From an uncultured Clostridia bacterium (GTDB lineage Bacteria > Bacillota > Clostridia > UBA1381): 64,000 nt of DNA. Position 1 is the stretch's first letter, and the number at the start of each line of letters is the position of its first letter. Both the position numbers and the translations under genes were made by a program. The notes below the pieces were generated by a model, which worked only from the letters and a program-made list of their open reading frames with translations, searched no databases and was not told where the DNA came from. This document shows, piece by piece, positions 55,713-64,000 of this stretch. The stretch covers positions 62,001-126,000 of the forward strand of contig CANRJY010000002.1 in the NCBI GenBank assembly GCA_947631085.1. Reading direction: 5' to 3'.

Positions 55713-57101
55713 TTATTCTTCCGCAGGTTTATAATATTTTTCAAGCGTCTGGTCGCTCACCCTGTCGAGCTCGCTTTTGGGGAGCATTCCCAAAAGCTTC
55801 CAGCCTAAATCGAGCGTTTGCTCTATCGAGCGGTTTTCTTCGCGGCTCTGTGTTAAGAACTGTGCGTCAAACGCTTTTCCGAACGCTATATATTTCTTGT
55901 CTATTTCCGATAATTCGTCCTCGCCGATAACCGACGCGAGGCTTTTTGCGTCCTCAACCTTCGAGTACGACGCGAAAAGCTGATTGGAAAGCTCGGGGTG
56001 GTCGGGTCTTGTGTAGCCCTCGCCTATGCCGTCCTTCATCAGTCGCGACAGCGACGGGAGTATCGAAACGGGCGGGTATACACCCTTTAAATTCAGCTCG
56101 CGTCCGAGAACTATCTGCCCCTCCGTGATGTATCCGGTCAGGTCGGGTACGGGGTGGGTGATGTCGTCGTTGGGCATTGACAAAATCGGTATCTGCGTTA
56201 CCGAGCCCTTCGCGTCCTTGACTATTCCGGCGCGCTCGTAAAGCGAAGCGAGATCCGAATACAGATAGCCCGGAAATCCCTTTCTCGACGGGATTTCGCC
56301 CTTAGACGACGATATTTCACGCAGCGCTTCGGCATACGCCGTCATGTCCGTCAGTATCACAAGAACATGCATATCGTGCTTGAACGCGAGATATTCCGCC
56401 GTTGTGAGCGCGCAGCGCGGAGTTATAAATCTCTCAACAACGGGGTCGTTTGAAAGATTTAAAAACATTACGACGTTTCCGAGAACGCCGCTTTCCTCGA
56501 ACGAGCGCTTGAAATAATTCGCCACGTCATGCTTTACGCCCATAGCCGCGAATACTATCGCGAAATTGCTGCCGTCGCTCCCCTCGTCTACGACCTTCGC
56601 CTGACGCGCGATCTGCATCGCGAGCGTGTCGTGCGGCAGACCGTCGCCCGAGAAAATCGGCAGCTTCTGTCCGCGTATAAGCGTCGTGAGGCAGTCGATC
56701 GACGATATGCCCGTCTGGATGAAGTTGTTCGGGTATTCGCGCGAGATAGGGTTTATCGGCTGACCGTTCACGTCGCGCACCTCGTCGGCGAAATACTCGC
56801 CGAGACCGTCAATGGGATTTCCCACGCCGTCGAGCGTTCTGCCGAGCATTTCCTTTGAGAGTGCGATCCTCATCGGCTCGCCCATAAGTCTTGTTTTCGT
56901 ATTTGTAAGCGACAGGCTGCCTGTGCCTTGAAACAGCTGAATAACGGCTCTGTCGCCGAGAATTTCTATAATTCTGCCTATTCGCTTCGTTCCGTCGTCG
57001 AGCGTCATTGTGACCATTTCCTCGTACGACGCGCCCTGTACGCCGTCGATAACCGCGAGAGGTCCTTCGATATTGCTTAAGCCCAGATATTCTATAGCCA
57101 T
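55713..57101 (-). CDS. ntpB: V-type ATPase subunit B (non-catalytic)
   Basis: 462 residues. [39 protein letters not shown] carries the degenerate P-loop typical of B subunits, and [37 protein letters not shown] is conserved. It alternates with A in the head. Its start overlaps the subunit A stop (TAATG). Confidence 0.97.
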   Translation of the reverse strand: MAIEYLGLSNIEGPLAVIDGVQGASYEEMVTMTLDDGTKRIGRIIEILGDRAVIQLFQGTGSLSLTNTKTRLMGEPMRIALSKEMLGRTLDGVGNPIDGLGEYFADEVRDVNGQPINPISREYPNNFIQTGISSIDCLTTLIRGQKLPIFSGDGLPHDTLAMQIARQAKVVDEGSDGSNFAIVFAAMGVKHDVANYFKRSFEESGVLGNVVMFLNLSNDPVVERFITPRCALTTAEYLAFKHDMHVLVILTDMTAYAEALREISSSKGEIPSRKGFPGYLYSDLASLYERAGIVKDAKGSVTQIPILSMPNDDITHPVPDLTGYITEGQIVLGRELNLKGVYPPVSILPSLSRLMKDGIGEGYTRPDHPELSNQLFASYSKVEDAKSLASVIGEDELSEIDKKYIAFGKAFDAQFLTQSREENRSIEQTLDLGWKLLGMLPKSELDRVSDQTLEKYYKPAEE

Positions 57102-58885
57102 TATGAAATACCTCCTTCATTATGCGGCGCGAGCAGCGCGTCAAAGGCGTCATTGATCTTGCGCTCAAATTCCTTGAACGGCGCTTCGATATTTTCGTTG
57201 CCTATCGTGTATTTTATTCTTATAATATCATCGAGAATGCCCGTTTCCGTAACCTTTGAGAACACAATTCCCTTACTTACAAGCTCCTTCATTCTGTCGT
57301 CGAGAAGCATTATAATATCGAGCATTCTGTTCTGTTTTTCAAGCGGAACGTATGTGTCGTCGGCGTGGAACGCGTTTTGCTGCAAAAAGCCTACGCGGAT
57401 CGCCTTCGCCACCTCGAGCGTCGCCTTCTGTCCGTCGGGAAGAACGTCCGCGCCTATCAGCTTAACTATTTCCATAAGGCTCGATTCCTCCTGCAAAATC
57501 GCCATCGCTCGGTTTCGCTTATCCATGAAATCGGGCGCGACGTTGGCGTTGTACCACGGAGTTAAATCGTCGATATATTCCGAATAGCTCGTGAGCCACT
57601 GGATAGCGGGATAATGGCGCGCGTACGCAAGGCTCTTATCCAGCGCCCAGAAGCAGCGGATAAAGCGCTTTGTGTTCTGCGTTACAGGCTCGGAAAAGTC
57701 TCCGCCCTGCGGAGAAACCGCGCCGATTATGGACACGGAGCCTTCCGTGCCGTTCAGATTTGTAACGTAACCCGCTCTCTCGTAAAACTGCGAAAGTCTT
57801 GACGCGAGATACGCGGGGAAGCCTTCCTCCGCGGGCATTTCCTCAAGTCTGCCCGAGATCTCGCGGAGCGCCTCCGCCCATCTCGAGGTTGAGTCAGCCA
57901 TAAGAGCAACGTCGTAGCCCATGTCGCGGTAATATTCCGCGAGAGTAACGCCCGTGTAAATGCTCGCCTCACGAGCCGCGACAGGCATATTTGATGTGTT
58001 CGCGATAAGTACCGTTCTATCGAGCAGCGGACGCTGTGATTTCGGGTCGATAAGCTCCGAGAACTCGTCGAGCACCTGCGTCATTTCGTTGCCGCGCTCG
58101 CCGCAGCCGATGTATACGATAATGTCCGCGTCGCACCACTTCGCAAGCTGGTGCTGCGTCATGGTCTTGCCCGTGCCGAAGCCGCCCGGTATTGCAGCCG
58201 CGCCGCCCTTCGCGAGAGGGAACATTGTGTCAACTATTCTCTGTCCCGTGATAAGCGGTTTCTTTATCGCCTGACGCTCCGAATACGGACGCGCCTGCTT
58301 GATGGGCCACTGCTGCTTCATCGTGAGCGGCAGCTCGCCGTTTTCGGTGTTTATTTTCGCGATAACGTCGTTTATCGTGTATTCGCCGTCCTTCGCAACC
58401 CATGAAATCGTGCCGCGAAGATTGGGCGGGATCATTATTTTATGCGTTATGAGCTTTGTTTCGGGCGTTTCGGCGATTATATCTCCGCCGGAAACGGCGT
58501 CCCCGACCTTAGCCTTTATTGTCACGTTCCATTTTTTATTTTCGTCGAGCGCGGTGACTTTTATTCCTCTGTCGATAAACGCTCCCGACGCTTTTCTTAT
58601 ATCTCTCAAAGGTCTTTCTATACCGTCGAAAATATCCGAAAGTATACCCGGCGCGAGCGTGATAGATAACGGCGCGCCCGTGCCGACAACAGGCTCGTCG
58701 AGCTTCAGTCCCGTGGTTTCCTCGTAAACCTGGACTATGGTAGTGTCGGACGTAATGCTTATTACCTCGCCTACAAGCTCCTCGTTTCCGACGTAAACCA
58801 TCTCCTGCATCTCGAACGCGTCCGAGCCTTTGACCTTAACGACAGGTCCGTTTATACCGAAGATCCTGCCTTCTGTTTTTGCCAT
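57101..58885 (-). CDS. ntpA: V-type ATPase catalytic subunit A
   Basis: 594 residues. Walker [18 protein letters not shown] (about 230-245), the V-type bulge domain between about 110 and 190, and [37 protein letters not shown]. It hydrolyses or makes ATP at the A/B interfaces. Whether the complex pumps protons or sodium, and in which direction, cannot be decided here. Confidence 0.97.
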   Translation of the reverse strand: MAKTEGRIFGINGPVVKVKGSDAFEMQEMVYVGNEELVGEVISITSDTTIVQVYEETTGLKLDEPVVGTGAPLSITLAPGILSDIFDGIERPLRDIRKASGAFIDRGIKVTALDENKKWNVTIKAKVGDAVSGGDIIAETPETKLITHKIMIPPNLRGTISWVAKDGEYTINDVIAKINTENGELPLTMKQQWPIKQARPYSERQAIKKPLITGQRIVDTMFPLAKGGAAAIPGGFGTGKTMTQHQLAKWCDADIIVYIGCGERGNEMTQVLDEFSELIDPKSQRPLLDRTVLIANTSNMPVAAREASIYTGVTLAEYYRDMGYDVALMADSTSRWAEALREISGRLEEMPAEEGFPAYLASRLSQFYERAGYVTNLNGTEGSVSIIGAVSPQGGDFSEPVTQNTKRFIRCFWALDKSLAYARHYPAIQWLTSYSEYIDDLTPWYNANVAPDFMDKRNRAMAILQEESSLMEIVKLIGADVLPDGQKATLEVAKAIRVGFLQQNAFHADDTYVPLEKQNRMLDIIMLLDDRMKELVSKGIVFSKVTETGILDDIIRIKYTIGNENIEAPFKEFERKINDAFDALLAPHNEGGIS

Positions 58886-58907
58886 ATTTTACATCTCCCT
58901 CCGGAAA

Positions 58908-59510
58908 TCAGCCGAGCGTCAGACCGCTCTTTTGCAGGAAATCTCTTTTCTGCTCCGCCAGCATTTCCCTGAATGAATAATCGACAGCCACGCGCCTGTC
59001 GCTGTTGTAAACCTTCACACCGCCGAGGAAATCATGCTCCTCAGCGGGCTCGACGGTGATTTTTGCCGTGTCGATAATGCTCTCGATCCGCGGCTTATAT
59101 TTTAAGTCCTCGGACGCGATATAAACCGTTTTAGCGCCCTTGCCGACCTCAAAAAACGACTTGTTTACCAAATCCATAAGCCATTTTTCGTAGTCCGCGC
59201 TTGACTGAAATTCGCGTAGCTTCTTCTCCGCCGCGTCCATTACGTCGTTTATTATCTGCTCGCGTTTTATCAAAAGCTGCTTTTTCGCGTCAAGCTCCGC
59301 TTGGAGCACCTTCGAGTTGGACGTTTTTTTCGCCTCCGCGATAGTACTCTGAATTTCGTCATACGCGCGCTGTAAAAACTCGTTTTCCTTTTTTGTAAGA
59401 CGCTCGCTGCGCTCGTTTTCAACGGCTTCTATAAGCTCGTCGCGCTTTTGAGCGGCGTCGCGCAGTACAAGCTCGGAAAAAATATTGAGCTTCTCCGTTA
59501 AATTTTCCAT
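58908..59510 (-). CDS. ntpE: V-type ATPase subunit E (peripheral stalk)
   Basis: 200 residues. N-terminal coiled coil rich in Glu/Lys (AAQKRDELIEAVENERSERLTKKENEFLQRAYDEIQ) and a globular C-terminal part (EEHDFLGGVKVYNSDRRVAVDYSFREML). It pairs with the G/H subunit to form the stator stalk. 22 bp before subunit A. Confidence 0.9.
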   Translation of the reverse strand: MENLTEKLNIFSELVLRDAAQKRDELIEAVENERSERLTKKENEFLQRAYDEIQSTIAEAKKTSNSKVLQAELDAKKQLLIKREQIINDVMDAAEKKLREFQSSADYEKWLMDLVNKSFFEVGKGAKTVYIASEDLKYKPRIESIIDTAKITVEPAEEHDFLGGVKVYNSDRRVAVDYSFREMLAEQKRDFLQKSGLTLG

Positions 59511-59535
59511 ACGTCATTTCCCTTTCCGTGCGGAA

Positions 59536-59844
59536 TCAAATCTTCAAGCCGATCGATTCCTGAACCAGTCTGTTTATAGAACCCGCAATATCGCGGCTGC
59601 CGTGTCTGTCGGGGATCTCTATGATAAGCGGCGTATGTATCGTGAGCTTTAAATTGTCAAGCTCCTCCTTCACAAGCGCTCCCGCCTTTTCCGTGAGCAT
59701 GAGTATACCCAGATCCTTGTCCTCGACAGCCTTTTTTATCTCGGCGTTTACCTCCGACGGAGTATGCGCCACCGCTCCGGGAACTCCGGCGAGACGCATT
59801 CCGATAAGAGTGTCGATATTGTCGCTGATCAAATACATTTTCAT
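59536..59844 (-). CDS. ntpF: V-type ATPase subunit F
   Basis: 102 residues from the ATG at 59844; an upstream in-frame ATG at 59874 would add ten unlike residues. MYLISDNIDTLIGMRLAGVPG and GILMLTEKAGALV followed by PLIIEIPDRHGS match the F-subunit fold. It binds the central stalk with D. Confidence 0.9.
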   Translation of the reverse strand: MKMYLISDNIDTLIGMRLAGVPGAVAHTPSEVNAEIKKAVEDKDLGILMLTEKAGALVKEELDNLKLTIHTPLIIEIPDRHGSRDIAGSINRLVQESIGLKI

Positions 59845-59977
59845 TGTTTTATCATTTCCTTTTTGCCATGTCAAGCTTGAAAGAAAATCGTTCAGATTGC
59901 CGTTTTGCAGCGAGCGGTGCCGTATATTTTATACTGCCCCGAGCGAAAAACGGTGAGATGGGCGATTTTATTCAAGC

Positions 59978-60400
59978 TTATGCGTTAAGAATCATGAATG
60001 AGATTACCAGACCATACAATGCGATACCTTCGGCAAGCGCAACGAAGATAAGCGTTTTACCCATTATGCTCTCGTTCTCGCTCATCGCGCCGATAGCCGC
60101 CGACGCCGCCGACGAAACCGCGATACCGCCGCCGATACCCGAAAGACCGGTCGACATAGCCGCGCCTACATACTTTAAGCCTTCGCCGACACTAAGTCCT
60201 GCAGCAGCCGCTTCACCGGCTGCAAGCGCGGGAACGGCGCAGCCCAGGCAGTACACAACGCCTATTCCTATCACGCTGAAAAACGAGATAGCGTTCATCA
60301 AAAGACATTCCTTGCCCTTTCTCTTGCCCGTCGCGCGGTAAATACCGTACGGAACGGCAACGCTCAAACCTATCAAAGCCAGTAAAATTCTCAATAACAT
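59978..60400 (-). CDS. ntpK: V-type ATPase membrane rotor subunit K
   Basis: 140 residues from the ATG at 60400, 7 bp after GGAGGT; an in-frame ATG at 60415 is less well placed. Four hydrophobic segments form two hairpins; only the second carries the ion-binding Glu (VALAEGIALYGLVISFM). Gly-rich GAAMSTGLSGIGGGIAVSSAASAAIGAMSE is the packing helix. The first hairpin (LLRILLALIGLSVAVPYGIY) lacks a carboxylate, as in other double-hairpin K subunits. Confidence 0.93.
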   Translation of the reverse strand: MLLRILLALIGLSVAVPYGIYRATGKRKGKECLLMNAISFFSVIGIGVVYCLGCAVPALAAGEAAAAGLSVGEGLKYVGAAMSTGLSGIGGGIAVSSAASAAIGAMSENESIMGKTLIFVALAEGIALYGLVISFMILNA

Positions 60401-60445
60401 TTTAATTACCTCCAATAATTTTATATTTGCGCCAAGAGGCGTTGT

Positions 60446-62344
60446 TTACTTATTTTTAATCGACACGAACTCGCGTCCGTGACCGTTGTAGTAGCGGCTG
60501 AACATCTCGTAGTATTCGAGACGCAGAACCTGTATCGCAACGATAAGTCCCTCGAGAACCATAACGATTATGTTTCCGAGTACGGTGACGATCATGCCGC
60601 CGACTCCGCCGCCCGCCGACAAGGACGATACAGCCATCATCATGCCGACGTGAATAACCGCGAACGCGCCTATTCTGAGGAACGATATTGTGTTTGTGCA
60701 GAAGCTCAATATTACCTCGAACAGCTCGAAGAAGCTCTCAACAAAGAACATCGCGCCCGACGGGAACAGCTTTTTTTCTCCCTCGATAAGCCTTGTGAGC
60801 GGCTCGGCGAAATACATTGTGAGGATCGACGCGGCGAGCATTATTATGAACACGACCGTCGGTATGCCGAGCCCCAGAAGCATATTTCCCGCGAACAGCA
60901 CCACGGCGAGATAGAACACAATTCCCGCGATACCGTTATGCCCGAAGAACGCCTCGCCCTTGTTTCCGGCTTTAAGCATATTTATGACGTTTAAAACCAT
61001 GCCGAATATGATGACTATTCCGCCCATACAGACTGTGCCTATCAAAAGCGTCATAATATTTTCCATAGGCTCTATCGGGTGTATTCCGAAGATCCTCGGA
61101 ATAATTTCCTCGTTTCCGAAGAAGCTGCCGTATATAAAACCGCTGATAATTCCCGCGATACCTACCATTCCGATTATGCCGCCGAGATCCATCTTTTTGA
61201 ACTTGTACGCCAAAAATCCAACTATCGCGAGCACCGCCGACTGTCCCACGTCTCCGAACATTATTCCGAAGAACAGTATATATGTGAACGCCAGTATCGG
61301 CGTCGGGTCGATCTCCTTGTAGTTCGGCAGACCGTACATCTTTACGAACATTTCGAACGGCTTGCATATCGGGTTGTTTTTGAGCTTCGTCGGCGGCGTC
61401 ATGTTCTTTACGTCCTCAGCCTTTTCCTGATTGAATATGACCACGTCGCCTGATTTTCCGATCTCCTTTTCAAGCCTGTCGGCTTCCTTAGATTCCATCC
61501 AGCCGACTATATAGAAGAACATTTCGCCGTGCGCCGCGTTTTTGCGTATTTCCGAAAACTGCCTTCGCTTTTTTGCGAGATTATAAATCCCGACAAGCTC
61601 CGTCTTTGAATCCGCTATAATGTCAGCCGTTTTTTTGCTGAGCTGTGTGATCTGCTTTTTAAGCGTGCTGTTGCGCGCGGCAAGCGTCCGCTTTATTTCC
61701 TCGGGAGTGCCGGTAAAATCTCTGTCGAGCGGCACCTCCTCGAAATAGAGGGAGGTGAAAACCTCGTCGATTTTCGACTTTTTAAGCATAGGAGCGAAGT
61801 AAAAGCCCCATACGTCGGTCTGATCCTCGTGAGTTTTTACGAATACCGTTTCAAGGTCGTTCATGTACGTCATGAGCGTTTTATAGCTCGTTTTCGGAAT
61901 ATGTCCGAAGCGGTACGCGATAAACTCCATGCGGTTTATTTCAGCCATGTCGATATTCAAATCCGGAATTAAATCGAGCGACGCCATAGCGTCGGTGTTA
62001 TGCTTTATCTGTTCGCCGATAGCCTTCGCTTCTCTTTTTTCGTTTTCGATATGACTGTTGATCTCCTTGATATAATCAAGCATTTCACTTGCCGTGCGCT
62101 CGCCGCATTCGGTTGTTTTGTCCTTCGGTATGCCGCCCGACAGACGGAAAATATTTTCCGCGCTTTTTACGACCGCGTCATACTCGCTCGCTTCGTCGAA
62201 GGCGCGCAGACGCTTTATTCCCGTCAGCACCGACATCGCGTTTTCGAGGTGAATATCCCTGCCGTAGACGTATTTTTCAACAACCGTGTCAAAATCCGCG
62301 ATTTTGCCGGAAATCGTCACCGCCTTCAGCTTCATTATCGCCAT
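60446..62344 (-). CDS. ntpI: V-type ATPase subunit I (a-type stator)
   Basis: 632 residues. The N-terminal half is cytoplasmic and helical; the C-terminal half has about seven or eight membrane helices starting near PTPILAFTYILFFGIMFGDVGQS. The essential Arg region reads NTISFLRIGAFAVIHVGMM. It forms the ion half-channels against the K ring. Confidence 0.95.
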   Translation of the reverse strand: MAIMKLKAVTISGKIADFDTVVEKYVYGRDIHLENAMSVLTGIKRLRAFDEASEYDAVVKSAENIFRLSGGIPKDKTTECGERTASEMLDYIKEINSHIENEKREAKAIGEQIKHNTDAMASLDLIPDLNIDMAEINRMEFIAYRFGHIPKTSYKTLMTYMNDLETVFVKTHEDQTDVWGFYFAPMLKKSKIDEVFTSLYFEEVPLDRDFTGTPEEIKRTLAARNSTLKKQITQLSKKTADIIADSKTELVGIYNLAKKRRQFSEIRKNAAHGEMFFYIVGWMESKEADRLEKEIGKSGDVVIFNQEKAEDVKNMTPPTKLKNNPICKPFEMFVKMYGLPNYKEIDPTPILAFTYILFFGIMFGDVGQSAVLAIVGFLAYKFKKMDLGGIIGMVGIAGIISGFIYGSFFGNEEIIPRIFGIHPIEPMENIMTLLIGTVCMGGIVIIFGMVLNVINMLKAGNKGEAFFGHNGIAGIVFYLAVVLFAGNMLLGLGIPTVVFIIMLAASILTMYFAEPLTRLIEGEKKLFPSGAMFFVESFFELFEVILSFCTNTISFLRIGAFAVIHVGMMMAVSSLSAGGGVGGMIVTVLGNIIVMVLEGLIVAIQVLRLEYYEMFSRYYNGHGREFVSIKNK

Positions 62345-62359
62345 TGATAACTCCCCTTC

Positions 62360-63397
62360 CTATATACCGACGTGCTTTCTGATGGCGTCGGTATTCAGTC
62401 CGTATCGAACGCCCTCGACTATCGTCGTTATTCTCTGTAATTCCATTTCCTTTAAATATAAATACGCGTACACCGCCGCAAGCGACTGAGTGTGATTTGC
62501 GAATATGGTCTTTGCCGCTTTACCGAGAAGCTTGTAATAGTTTTCCTCCACAAACCTCTCGCCGAGATTTTCAAAAAGCACGGCGTAATGCGTGTGAGAG
62601 ACAAGCTCCAAAAATTTGTCGACCGTCTCCGCTCCGACAAGAGCGCTTATGTCGTCGGCTGACAATCTGTGCCGCACCGGCAGCAGATACGGGAAAATCA
62701 GCTCGTTCGAGAACGAGAAATATTTCTTGCCGCGGTAGATCCACATGAGGTTTAGCATATCTATCTTGCTTCCGATAAGCTGCTTGAAAAGCTCGCGCTG
62801 CTTCGGCGCCGCATTGCGGTTTATCGCGCGCCAAAGAGCGTCGTAATAGAAGCCGTCGAGCATCATGCCGGTGGTGAAAAAATCCGCCTCAAGATTTTCG
62901 GCTCGCGCGAGCGTTTTGCTGTACGGCGTTTCCGAGCAAGCCGCGATACAGTCCGAAAGACTTGTCGCGTTTAGTATCAAATCGCGTTTTATGCGCGTGT
63001 GAGTGTTGAAAAACGCCTCGAACCTGCCGAGCTCCACCTCGTCGTCGGTTACGCTCTCGTGCGTGTAGAGGTGGCGTATCATGCGCTTTAAAAAGTCTAT
63101 TTCCTGACGCATGAACCAGAAATTAAGTATGCCGCGATTGGAGCGGTCTACGAAATTATAGAGCCTAACATATTCCTCGTACATCTCGTTCCTGACTGTA
63201 ATTTCCATCTGCCCTCGGTGGATATTGTTCACGTCCGTGTCCGCGAAGGTTTCGCCGTACGCGTCCGTGGCTTTGAGGTATATACAGATATCCTTAACGC
63301 TTTTCTTACTCAAAAGCTCCTCGAAATCCTCATGCGTGAGAAAACGCGCGTGCATGGCTTTGAGCTTCGCGGCAACCGCGCTGTATTCGTCGCCCAT
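62360..63397 (-). CDS. ntpC: V-type ATPase subunit C (d-type, rotor cap)
   Basis: 345 residues, all-helical. Family blocks: AAVAAKLKAMHARFLTHEDFEELL near the start, and RHLYTHESV and GRFEAFFN in the middle; the C-terminus ends LYLKEMELQRITTIVEGVRYGL. It links the central stalk to the K ring. Its start lies 4 bp after the G/H subunit stop, and no strong ribosome site is visible, so translation is probably coupled. Confidence 0.93.
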   Translation of the reverse strand: MGDEYSAVAAKLKAMHARFLTHEDFEELLSKKSVKDICIYLKATDAYGETFADTDVNNIHRGQMEITVRNEMYEEYVRLYNFVDRSNRGILNFWFMRQEIDFLKRMIRHLYTHESVTDDEVELGRFEAFFNTHTRIKRDLILNATSLSDCIAACSETPYSKTLARAENLEADFFTTGMMLDGFYYDALWRAINRNAAPKQRELFKQLIGSKIDMLNLMWIYRGKKYFSFSNELIFPYLLPVRHRLSADDISALVGAETVDKFLELVSHTHYAVLFENLGERFVEENYYKLLGKAAKTIFANHTQSLAAVYAYLYLKEMELQRITTIVEGVRYGLNTDAIRKHVGI

Positions 63398-63400
63398 AGC

Positions 63401-63721
63401 TTAACTCATCTGCCTTCCGATCACGTTTTCGACTATTCTGTTTATCCATGTTTCCCTGTTAGCCTTGTATTTATCCTCCAGCGCCGCGATTTTTTCGTCG
63501 AGCCCTTTCTTTATTGCCGCGATTTTTTCCTCGGTTTCGGTTTCTTCGACGTTTTTGAGGTATTCCTCGCGCTTTTTGGCGCGTTTTTCGATATCCTCCT
63601 CAAGCTCCTTCGTCTTTTCGGCTATGGTTTCCTCGAGGTCGCCGTCGGCTTTTTTCGCGTCGGAGATAATCTCCTGGGCTTTGTCCTCGATTTCAATAAT
63701 TTTCATGATAAGTTCTTCCAT
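63401..63721 (-). CDS. ntpG: V-type ATPase subunit G/H (peripheral stalk coiled coil)
   Basis: 106 residues, almost one continuous Glu/Lys coiled coil (ETIAEKTKELEEDIEKRAKK; EEKIAAIKKGLDEKIAALED). Sequence is too simple for a firm family call, but the length, the coil and the position before subunit C and I match the G/H subunit. First gene of the V-ATPase cluster in the window. Confidence 0.82.
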   Translation of the reverse strand: MEELIMKIIEIEDKAQEIISDAKKADGDLEETIAEKTKELEEDIEKRAKKREEYLKNVEETETEEKIAAIKKGLDEKIAALEDKYKANRETWINRIVENVIGRQMS

Positions 63722-63736
63722 TATGAAACATCTCCT

Positions 63737-64000
63737 TTAATTTTTCAAACTCTGTAACGGCGCGGGGATCCTGCCGCCTCTGGAGACAAATTCCTCGCTC
63801 GAATATCCGCTTACCTTCATGACCGGTCCCGTTCCGAGAAGTCCGCCGAACTCTACCTCGTCGCCGACTTTTTTGCCCGGAGCGGGGATCACGCGCACCG
63901 CCGTTGTTTTTGTGTTGATCATACCTATCGCGGCTTCGTCCGCTATTATCGCGGATATGGTGGACGGGGGAGTGTCGCCGGGAATTACTATCATGTCAAG
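63737..64000 (-). CDS. UPF0210/PFL family protein, C-terminal end only
   Basis: The frame is open to the window edge, so the N-terminus is outside. Visible residues include [47 protein letters not shown] and the ending [15 protein letters not shown], all typical of the PFL (UPF0210, DUF711) family of about 450 residues. Function unknown for the family. It ends 15 bp before the V-ATPase genes and may share their transcript. Confidence 0.9.
   Translation of the reverse strand, partial: LDMIVIPGDTPPSTISAIIADEAAIGMINTKTTAVRVIPAPGKKVGDEVEFGGLLGTGPVMKVSGYSSEEFVSRGGRIPAPLQSLKN

Overview
The window looks like chromosomal DNA of an anaerobic, spore-forming Clostridia member, most likely from a gut-type habitat. 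The evidence is a complete spoIIAA-spoIIAB-sigF operon, bacterial V-type ATPase genes, proteins with S-layer homology (SLH) domains, a plant- or host-glycan enzyme (esterase plus GH95), and HrcA/CIRCE control of groESL. Many -35/-10 pairs with exactly 17 bp spacing and clear Shine-Dalgarno sites support Firmicutes-type expression. No species can be named from sequence alone. No rRNA, tRNA, CRISPR array or insertion sequence was seen.

Layout. 1-6447: 3' part of a giant esterase/GH95 glycan-degrading enzyme. 6682-10806 (minus): nusB, a TsaD-like paralogue, xseA, xseB, ispA-type prenyl synthase and a DUF212 membrane protein. 10887-12366 (minus): spoIIA operon with two Spo0A boxes upstream. 12522-14204 (minus): rpsB-tsf. 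14380-17904 (minus): an SbcD/SbcC-like (YhaO/YhaN-like) nuclease pair. 18129-25518 (plus): a biosynthetic operon of a ketosynthase, a catalytically dead ketosynthase partner, ACP, ketoreductase, a four-domain NRPS and an Lgt-like membrane enzyme. 25619-33999 (plus): a 2743-residue cell-wall protein coupled to a 49-residue double-glycine leader peptide. 34026-43730 (minus): Sfp-type PPTase, a two-module reductase-terminated NRPS and a MATE exporter. 43877-45660: a frameshifted SLH gene, a gene-poor stretch with stacked hairpins, and a small hypothetical gene. 45715-51222 (minus): diguanylate cyclase, two structural hypotheticals, groESL and a small membrane-anchored protein. 51413-55019 (plus): class A PBP and a transaldolase-like fructose-6-phosphate aldolase. 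55067-64000 (minus): V-ATPase genes D, B, A, E, F, K, I, C, G/H, then the end of a UPF0210 (PFL) protein.

The most unusual part is 18-44 kb, a secondary-metabolism island with two converging operons sharing one PPTase. The plus-strand NRPS has the EntF layout (C-A-PCP-TE). Its A domain carries the serine specificity code (DVWHFSLID plus Lys), but the TE has Cys in place of the nucleophilic Ser. Together with the ketosynthase/ACP/ketoreductase genes this suggests an N-acyl-serine product, possibly a beta-lactone, ester or transferred acyl-serine. The minus-strand NRPS (C-A-PCP-C-A-PCP-R) should release an N-acylated dipeptide aldehyde or its cyclised form, probably exported by the MATE protein. 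Between them lie a giant SLH/Calx-beta-like surface protein and a small GG-leader peptide that could be a secreted signal or bacteriocin-like product.
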